From the NCBI RefSeq assembly GCF_949628215.1, contig NC_134279.1:14287541-14351540 (forward strand): a stretch of 64,000 nt of DNA. Reading direction: 5' to 3'. Positions 57,501 to 64,000 of this stretch are shown here, piece by piece (position 1 is the stretch's first letter; each line of letters starts with the position of its first letter). The stretch comes from Phalacrocorax aristotelis (Eukaryota > Chordata > Aves > Suliformes > Phalacrocoracidae). Below the pieces are notes generated by a model. The model saw only the letters and a list, made by a program, of their open reading frames with translations, had not been told where the DNA came from and did no database searches. The position numbers were made by a program, and so were the translations under genes.

Positions 57501-60500
57501 CAGACTCAACTTGCAATATCCTCCTCAAATAAATTCCCCCCTGCTTTTTGGGTGAACTGTTTGTCTATGAAGGAGGTCTAACAAATGAGTGAATCCCCTC
57601 ATGGCTTAGGAGATCTGGCAAAATTCAAATGCAGTTGGTTATAGGTGAGGAACAGCCCTTGGCCCCCAAGTGCAGGTAGTGCACTCCTGCCCGTACTGGC
57701 TGCCGAGCAAGTCTTTTTGAAGTTTTTGCCACTGGAGCTGATAAACCTAGCCACTCATAAGAGCCTTCTGGGCATTGGTGAGAAACTCACTACCCCTTTT
57801 CAGTAGAGGCTGGAGAAGCCAGAGGAAATAATCAAGATGACAGGCTGCCCCTCTGATGCTTCAGAAAGAGCAAGTTCTCTGGAGCCCTCTGCCACTACAT
57901 GTACTAATCACAAGAAGCTTATCATCATTCCTCTGCCTATGTAAGCTAAACATGCTCTCTGCAAGTTACTTTGAATTAGACCGCAAAAATATTTCCTGGG
58001 GCAACAAGCTCTTCCATAAGATGACTATTATATTTACACGCGCACACCAACCTTCTTCCCCCTACAGAAGCCAAGAGATTTATCTGCAAGCATCTTTACT
58101 TAAAAAGGGTCAATTTGTGTCTTCCTAAGAACTCTCCACTAAACAAGATGAGCTAGCAAGTTTCTATGGCAGGACTTTGTTTTCAGCTGTCAAACCATGT
58201 TCTATTCATACAGAAAGAGGCACATGCATACCTTGCATTTATTGGTGGATCGAATACCCACGTAGTCAGCTACCACAGAGGAGCTAACATACTATAAACC
58301 CACTCCCTAGATGACTTCATGGGAGCTTGTCCATGTGGCCACACCCTATGTAATTCATATTTGGCATAATATGAAAAAATCAGGGATTCTAGCAATAGAA
58401 AAAAAGAACAGTGTACTTTAGAAAAGATGACGAAACTGAGCTAGTAATGGGAGTTTGCTCTGAGGTTAGTTCACAGGGTCACTTTTCCACGATGAGGTGA
58501 AGCCACAACGATGGCTTAACAGTTTTCTTGCCATGGTAGTAACAATGCTATGGACACGTAGATTTAACTGCTGAAATGCAGAGCCAGTTGCCACATGAAG
58601 ACAAGTTCAAGTTAGACTAGCTTAGTGACAGCAGTTGTAATGGATCTGGACATCTGGTTGAGAATCATCTGCAAGGCCAAACTCCTCCTTAATGCACTTG
58701 GACTAAAGTAGTACACCAGCAGGCACATTGTTTTTTAAGCCTGTACACAGGCAGGAGCCACAGGCTGAAAACAGAAGCACTTGCCCAGTAGTTTTGTCCA
58801 CATATCTAGGGCAGTGGTTTCAAGTAAATCAGGACAAGCTGCTAAGGGACAGTAATAAACCTCTGGATATAGAAGCAGCACAAGGTCCTGTTGAATTTTA
58901 TACCTCACAGCCTCTAAAACTAAAAAAACCTCTAAAATTGTAATCAGAGAGGGAGTCAGATCCCAAGGAACATTTTGCTCAACCGATCAGTCATACCTTT
59001 TCTCAAGTGCTGAGATTTCAAACGTCACAATTAGATTGTAGCAATGCTAACTGAATTTCTCTAACAACCTGCAAAGCCCCTACAACAGTGAGGATGTAAG
59101 AACTGAAGAGAGCTCTGTCATCTAATCTTTTACCAATTCACTTTTCAGCACCAAGTCAAACTGCTGTGCTGCCTTGCATCTGAAATACCTGATTCACAAC
59201 ACCACAAGAGAAGTTACGTAAGACCCTTGGGAGGCAGGGAGGCATTCACAGTTTCCTCTTCCACTCACTGAAAGGTTAAGAGGCTTGTTCAGGTTTTCAA
59301 AGCCAGGGACTCAAGGCGTGGGTTACCTCCCATCATGCATGATAGGGTAGACAATGAATCTCTTGCCCAGCCTCATATATTCCTCTGACACTTCAGTAAA
59401 TTCCTACAGGGAAAAGCACTGTCTGGGAAGTTCTAATGTAATCATCTTCCCTGCAGTATTGGGTACTTACAACCAACTGAACATTGCCTTCTTGCTTATC
59501 ATCTCTATTTCCTCCTCTCCTTATAGCAAAAAAAGGAACGCCAGGTATTAACAGTTCAACCTGTCTTGCAAATGGAAGCAAAGGTTTAATAAAAAGAGAC
59601 CACAACAAAACAAATTTTCTCAAACAGCAATTAACTAGATCTACAAATGGATGCAAATCCATTTGTAACGGCTTCTATTAAGGAACCTGTACAATTCCTA
59701 ATGATAAACTGCAGAGGTTGATTGCCAAGTCACTATATCTCAGTCACTGATGGCACAGGTCATCTCATACAAGCAAAAGCACATCACAGCTAAGTCCTTC
59801 TCCTTGGTTTCCTCTATCTGTCACTTAACAGTGAGCAACTGAAGCCAAGTAGCAGGAACTGATCCACTCAAATGTTCCTATGCTGAGTCAAGAGCAGAGG
59901 CTTTTTGGAAAGCTATGATGACAACCATATCACTAATGATCAAAGTACAAAAATAAGTCACAAGAAAATCAATATGTTTCAAACAGCCATTATTAAACAT
60001 GTTTTCCACAGATATGATGTAGCAAAAAAGGAGAAAGCAGAAATCAGTGCTAGGATCACCTGCAGCTTTAAAACATACCATCTTGAGTTGCTCACATTTG
60101 CTTGCCATGAAATACTAGTCGGGGAACTTAGCATTTGGCTAATAACATGCTTAAAAGTTTGTCATTTTTCATGTGCAGCAAATTAGTTTTTATTAGCATA
60201 CTTAAGAGTTTAGTAATTTCATTTAGACTGTAAAAGAAATATTCCTCCATCATAACCTGCATCAAGTTCTACTTTTCCTTCACTTCTATGAGGTCTTATT
60301 TCTGCCAAGAAAGTAACTCACATTTAGTTTTCCCACGTACCAGATAAAAATCAGACCCATTGGGTTATAATCCAAGTCTTTTCTACACATTTCCAGATTC
60401 CAGCCAATTCTCTGCAGTTTCAAATATTTCAACATCCATGCCAGAGATGAGAAACAAGGCCTTGAAGTGTCCAGGTTACAATAGCATCTAGTCTATCAGT

Positions 60501-62038
60501 ATCTATTAACAAGCTTGACTTGCTAATAGAGGCAGACAAGATATACCTTTCTGTTCTTTTTCAAATGCTGGAAAGCTGGTTTTCCCCCCCCCCTCAGAGA
60601 GTTTATTTAAACAAACTAAATGCAATAGGCAGAAGCTACTCTTTCATAAAGGAGTATAGCAGTGTATGCTTTGAATAAAGAACAACAGGCATATAGAGTT
60701 CAAGTCAGTCTTCCTGAAAGCATATAGAATTTTTTAATAAAATGAAATTAATGGGAAAATTATCCTCAATTTACTGAATTTTAATAGCGCAGTTTCTTTG
60801 ATGCAAGTCCTAAGACCGTATTGCTCTCTACAACTACCTGAAAGGAGGTTGGAATGAAGTGGGTGTTGGTCTCTTCTCCCAAGTTACTAGTGACAAGATG
60901 AGAGGAAATGGCCTCAGGTTGGGCCAGGGGAGGTTTAGATTGGGTATTAGGAACAATTTCTTTACTGAAAAAGTGGTCAGGCATTGGAACAGGCTGCCCA
61001 GAAAGGTAGTAGAGTCACCATCCTTGGAGGTGTTCAAAAGGCATGTAGACACAGCACTTCAGGGCATGGTTAAGGAGGCATGGTGGTATTGGGTTGACGG
61101 TTGGACCTGATCTTAGAGGTCTTTTCCAACATTAATGACACTATGATTCTAAGTTTCTAGACAGTAGCTACAAGTAAAAGGCATAAAATGGTAAATGCAT
61201 CCACAGATGAAAGCATGGGTTAAGACCAGCATTGTATATTTAATACAAGGAATAAATGCAAAGGCTGAAAGCAACCATGTGTCAATCAGTGAAGGAAATG
61301 GACAACAGCTGCAGCAACAAAATTGTTCTTAAGATGTTTCATCAGCATAACTCACTTTACCTGTACTGTTTTTAATTGCTGGGTCTGCAAAACAGAAGGC
61401 TGGGCCGCAGTGTTTATCAGCTGACTTCCTTGTGTCAAAGTTGAGACACCAACAACAGGCTTCACCTCTGACCGACCTCCAATAACAACTTTGATCTGCT
61501 GGCCTTGTACCTTGGAGTCTCCACCTTGGGCTTGGGACGTGGCCTTCTGCGCCTGTGGGATTTGGCTGTGGGGTAATGCTAAAACAATAGGTTGGCCAGA
61601 CTTGCCCAAAGTGGTTACAATTAGCTTTTGCCCATCCGGTTTAATACTCTGATGGCCTATTTTAATATCGGCGGTCTTGTTCAGAATAATTTGATTGGCT
61701 GATATAGTGACAGGGGTCTGAGCACCAAGTTTATGGAGGCCACTTGGAAAGCTAGGCTTTACTACTGCATTCACATCAGTTTTTGGGGTTGTGTTCACTG
61801 TCGTATCGCTTGAGTGATTGCTGGGTGTGGTAACAGATTCTGTGGTAGTTGTAGCTGAGGAGTCGCTGGTGGAGCTCATGTTCACTATTTCTTCCAGTTC
61901 TGTTTCCATGGGAATAGACTCTGCCATTGGCGACGACACGATAACTGCCTCAATGCTATCATCTTCCACCAGAGTTATACCAGTGTCCATTATTTCCTCA
62001 GGGAGCAAGCTGTTGACTTCTGCTGAAACCACCTCCAT
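39308..62038 (-). CDS. LIN54: LIN54, CXC-domain DNA-binding subunit of DREAM/MuvB (13 coding exons)
   Basis: LIN54 recognises CHR promoter elements (TTYGAA) for the DREAM and MYB-MuvB complexes that repress or activate cell-cycle genes. Thirteen minus-strand exons join in frame from ATG (62038) to TGA (39308) into 800 residues, or 747 without one extra 53-codon exon (human 749). The N-terminal 560 residues are S/T/Q/P-rich and low in complexity, as in the family. The tandem cysteine-rich CXC domain runs about 574-702: [15 protein letters not shown] and [15 protein letters not shown]. The two DNA-contacting tyrosines correspond to Y587 and Y661 here (human Y536, Y610). A C-terminal helical region ends KSDPCTMNC. 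All junctions are GT-AG. The promoter and non-coding first exon(s) lie beyond 64000 or are unrecognised. Confidence 0.96.
40063..40265 (-). CDS. LIN54: LIN54 coding exon 12 (residues 667-734)
   Basis: It encodes [20 protein letters not shown], closing the second cysteine motif, then [20 protein letters not shown]. It ends GGGK at GAA|GTAAGT. Confidence 0.96.
40971..41108 (-). CDS. LIN54: LIN54 coding exon 11, spacer and second CXC repeat (residues 621-666)
   Basis: It encodes [20 protein letters not shown], then [20 protein letters not shown] with the second DNA-contacting tyrosine (Y661). It is a 138-nt symmetric exon. Confidence 0.96.
41302..41404 (-). CDS. LIN54: LIN54 coding exon 10, first CXC repeat (residues 586-620)
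   Basis: It encodes [20 protein letters not shown], including the first DNA-contacting tyrosine (Y587), then ENDRQKAIK. Donor AAAG|GTGAGG. Confidence 0.96.
43733..43804 (-). CDS. LIN54: LIN54 coding exon 9, start of first cysteine motif (residues 562-586)
   Basis: It encodes [20 protein letters not shown] then CLKL. Acceptor CCCTCACAG, donor ACT|GTAAGT. Confidence 0.95.
45059..45150 (-). CDS. LIN54: LIN54 coding exon 8 (residues 532-562)
   Basis: It encodes [20 protein letters not shown] then RLPFNG, ending in phase 2 at TGG|GTGAGT. A GTTT-rich tract (about 45007-45047) lies just inside the following intron. Confidence 0.95.
46010..46890 (+). mobile_element. Possible degraded solo LTR in LIN54 intron
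   Basis: This block has LTR-like order on the plus strand: a TATA-like CTATAAAATC near 46391, a direct 24-bp repeat near 46624-46676, and AATAAA at 46777-46782. It stands out from the neighbouring intron, but I cannot define its ends or family. No retroviral coding sequence is visible. It may be simple intronic DNA. Confidence 0.3.
46624..46676. repeat. Tandem duplication, 24-bp perfect copies, 29-bp period
   Basis: The same 24 bases (starting CTAGGTGATTAG, ending TATAAGTT) occur at 46624-46647 and 46653-46676, separated by five bases. Confidence 0.95.
46979..47176 (-). CDS. LIN54: LIN54 coding exon 7 (residues 466-531)
   Basis: It encodes [20 protein letters not shown] and [20 protein letters not shown], ending YVTQ. 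It is symmetric. Its polypyrimidine tract contains an 18-base T homopolymer (47185-47202 on the other strand). Confidence 0.96.
47340..47413 (-). CDS. LIN54: LIN54 coding exon 6 (74 nt, residues 441-465)
   Basis: It encodes [20 protein letters not shown] and ends QTVKQ, nearly identical to human. Acceptor ATACTAG, donor ACAG|GTGAGC. Confidence 0.94.
48164..48380 (-). CDS. LIN54: LIN54 coding exon 5 (residues 369-441)
   Basis: It encodes [40 protein letters not shown] and [11 protein letters not shown]. It ends in phase 1 at CAGG|GTAAG. Confidence 0.95.
50457..50615 (-). CDS. LIN54: LIN54 extra in-frame exon, probable cassette (residues 316-368)
   Basis: A 159-nt symmetric segment lies between exons whose products are adjacent in the human reference as I remember it. 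It encodes [39 protein letters not shown] and [11 protein letters not shown], with S/T/Q/P composition like the rest of the protein. The acceptor is a NAGNAG (AAGCAG), so the first glutamine may be optional; the donor is CAG|GTACAG. It reads in frame with both neighbours. That it is spliced in is inference. Confidence 0.75.
52133..52278 (-). CDS. LIN54: LIN54 coding exon 3 (residues 267-315)
   Basis: It encodes [20 protein letters not shown] and [15 protein letters not shown]. Acceptor GTTTGTAG, donor AAG|GTAAGG, ends phase 0. Confidence 0.95.
55129..55249 (-). CDS. LIN54: LIN54 coding exon 2 (residues 227-267)
   Basis: It encodes [19 protein letters not shown] and [18 protein letters not shown], matching human with one proline fewer. 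It ends in phase 1 at GCAG|GTTGTA. Confidence 0.95.
60810..61151 (+). mobile_element. CR1 LINE, 3' end with tail
   Basis: The plus strand encodes a CR1 reverse-transcriptase C-terminus ([20 protein letters not shown], then LEVFKRHVD). It then runs through the conserved 'gttggacctgat' segment to a CTATGATTCTA tail. It is 5'-truncated, as usual for CR1, and antisense to LIN54. Confidence 0.93.
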
Positions 62039-62073
62039 TTTAGCAGTTGTGGCAGTGATGACTGGAGCAGGTA
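61361..62073 (-). CDS. LIN54: LIN54 coding exon 1 with start codon (residues 1-226)
   Basis: Acceptor ATTATTGCAG at 62074. 35 nt of 5' UTR precede ATG (62038-62036), which opens [20 protein letters not shown]. The exon ends QQLKTVQ at CAG|GTAAAG, phase 0. Confidence 0.95.
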
Positions 62074-64000
62074 CTGCAATAATATTTTTAAATGTTATTG
62101 GCTTCCAGAAAACATACATTTTCAAAGCTTTATGAATAACATTACCAAAGACTAAAATATAGTAGCAGAAATTTTTTTCAGACTGAAGGTACTGTGCATG
62201 CACAAGAGGGATATAATAAAAAAATTGTTATCAAAACAGAACACATGAAGCTGAATTTACTCTCAGCAAGAATTTATATCAAACCTCTCCAACATCATCC
62301 ATTGAAGTCAAATCAAAGCACTGACTTGCTGTGGATTACCAGTCCACTCTTGACAACACAGTACACAGAGTAGTAGAGTTCCCCTTCCCAAGATACAGGC
62401 ATCTTGTTCACAGACACTTAAGCTTACAGAAATATAAAGCAAGAAAAGTTTTAAAAATACAACAGATGATAATGGCTTTTCTCATACGTGTCAACATTAA
62501 TTAGCAGGTTATCTTGCCTCAAGAGACTTGTTATCTATACCAGATATAACTGGTTCATTTTTGCCAAATCCTTGTTTTGGAAATCTTGGTAAAACAAACA
62601 GCTGTCTAGTGACAGGGCTTAACAACGCCACACACAACAGTCCGCCTACCCCAGGACCAAGCCAAAGCCCTGCCCTTCCAAGATGAACTGCCACTATGCT
62701 GGCTGTGAAAAGAACAGCTCAATTTTTTTCCCTCAATACTCACAAGAAAACATAATGCCCAAATTCATAATTAATTTGAAATGTGTTCTAAACACAAAAC
62801 AAAGAATACCCCATCTGAAAGAACAGATTTTTTAAGCTGACTAGTGACCAATTGATATAAAAAAAAACTACAGTGAGATTCAAAGCCAGATTCACTTCCC
62901 ATTTGAGAAGCCTTAAAGACATTGCTGGAAATGGTCACATCTGCCATTCCCACTAAAACTGTATCACTGTCACAGGCTGAAAACAGGTCAGCTTAATATG
63001 GCACTTTCCCCACTTGCTGGCCCCATCAGCATGCTTGGCCACTGGACGAGCAAGCACACTGTGTAGTTATGTGTACATACTCTCGAGTAGTTGTTATAAA
63101 CTCGAGACGAGAGGATCCTCACAAATTCAGTTTCCTACCTGCTGGGAAAAGCAGAGCTGAGCTATTTGTACTTGGCAATATTCATAATTAAGGAACTGTG
63201 CCACTGAAAACACTGACCAAATGCCAAGGTGGCATTAACTCCTCTGGAGTCACTGTGGTTCCATTTTGCACAGCGGCTAACTACAGAACAGCTGCGTTTT
63301 GCCCATGAGGTAGAAGAATGGGGAAAAACCTCTGCTATATTCTACCTAGTTTTCATGCTGGGTTCAGGAGGTTGTGCTGGAGCTGTCCAAGGCCTTCCTA
63401 ATCATGACAGGTGTCATCCTGACTCCCCTCACCTCCAGAGTACAAGCCATATCAAACTGCCTTGATATTCAAGAAGCCTAAGCTGTGAAAGAACTTGTTC
63501 AGATGACCGAGGGTCAAACACACACAGCTCGCTTATTGGCAGGCATTTAAAGATACAAAGTTATCCAGTGTCACTGCCAGAAATACCTCATTTGGAAAGC
63601 ATTTCTCCAAAAGTAATGACAGTACAACTTTCAGTGATGCCAGCCCCGGTAACTAGCACTTGACAAAACAGCTTACTCCTGAGGACACATTAGTAGTAGT
63701 ATTGCATTGCTGTCTTAAAGGCAAATCGGTTAACTGCATAGGAATGGTAAAAGCAGACTGTTTCAGCATATATTAAGGCCACTAGCTCTCCTCCTGAGCT
63801 GCGTCGCTTTATCATCGCCTCATCAACCTGCATGGGCTTCAAGCTGTTTTGGACAAAACCACTCCCATCATCCTGTTCTATACTGACAACGACAAGGGAC
63901 TTGGGTTCAGAAGTTAGACTCCTATGGTCAACCACAATCCAAGTAATGATTGCCTCATGTTTGAAAAGGAAGGAATCATCTAAGGAATCATACAGTATCA
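62074..64000. other. LIN54 5' intron at window edge
   Basis: Sequence upstream of the ATG-bearing exon. There is no CpG island, so the LIN54 promoter is expected beyond 64000. No coding or repeat content is recognised. A non-coding 5' exon could be hidden here. Confidence 0.5.

Larger units (their letters stand above)
50616..61360. other. LIN54 introns between exons 4 and 1
   Basis: The introns are 50616-52132, 52279-55128 and 55250-61360. The last, 6.1 kb, is the longest in the window and carries a CR1 fragment near its 5' (right) end. Otherwise the DNA is AT-leaning and unique-looking. Confidence 0.55.

Noticed and set aside
63080-63115. Two CTCGAG palindromes forming a short inverted repeat
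   Set aside because: Six-base self-complementary sites with a short loop are expected by chance; no associated gene or repeat.

Overview
This is vertebrate nuclear DNA, most likely avian. Three spliced genes lie in the conserved order SEC31A - THAP9 - LIN54 (the arrangement of human 4q21). The only clearly recognisable interspersed repeats are two CR1 LINE fragments, one ending in the bird-like CTATGATTCTA tail. I see no Alu- or L1-type sequence, and introns are compact. A turtle or crocodilian is less likely but cannot be excluded from one window. There is no bacterial, plasmid or CRISPR content.

Layout. Positions 1-27600, minus strand: the 5' two thirds of SEC31A, the outer-cage COPII coat subunit. 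I resolve 19 coding exons for residues 1-836 plus a probable non-coding first exon; the proline-rich C-terminal part lies off the left edge. Positions 27370-29260: one CpG island holding the SEC31A promoter and, about 1.1 kb away and divergent, the THAP9 promoter and first three exons. Positions 28735-33444, plus strand: complete THAP9, a domesticated P-element-type transposase with an N-terminal C2CH THAP zinc finger (5 exons, 892 residues, no frame break). Positions 33445-36730: THAP9 3' end and quiet intergenic DNA. Positions 36710-64000, minus strand: LIN54, the DNA-binding subunit of the DREAM/MuvB cell-cycle complex. I resolve 13 coding exons (800 residues with one extra in-frame exon, 747 without it) and a long 3' UTR; its promoter lies off the right edge. 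THAP9 and LIN54 converge.

The three genes do not form a pathway: ER-to-Golgi traffic, a captured transposase, and cell-cycle transcription. The arrangement is conserved synteny.

Most interesting points. (1) THAP9 keeps a full-length open frame and complete THAP finger, but at the position of human Asp374, one of the acidic residues proposed for the RNase-H-like active site, it has glycine (residue 373, GGT). The residues matching human D304, D414 and the late glutamate are kept. (2) THAP9 intron 4 appears to use a GC-AG splice site. (3) LIN54 has a 53-codon in-frame exon with a NAGNAG acceptor that I do not recall in the human reference protein. (4) A probable degraded solo LTR with an internal 24-bp tandem duplication sits in a LIN54 intron. 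All homology statements rest on remembered family sequences and splice logic; no database search was run.
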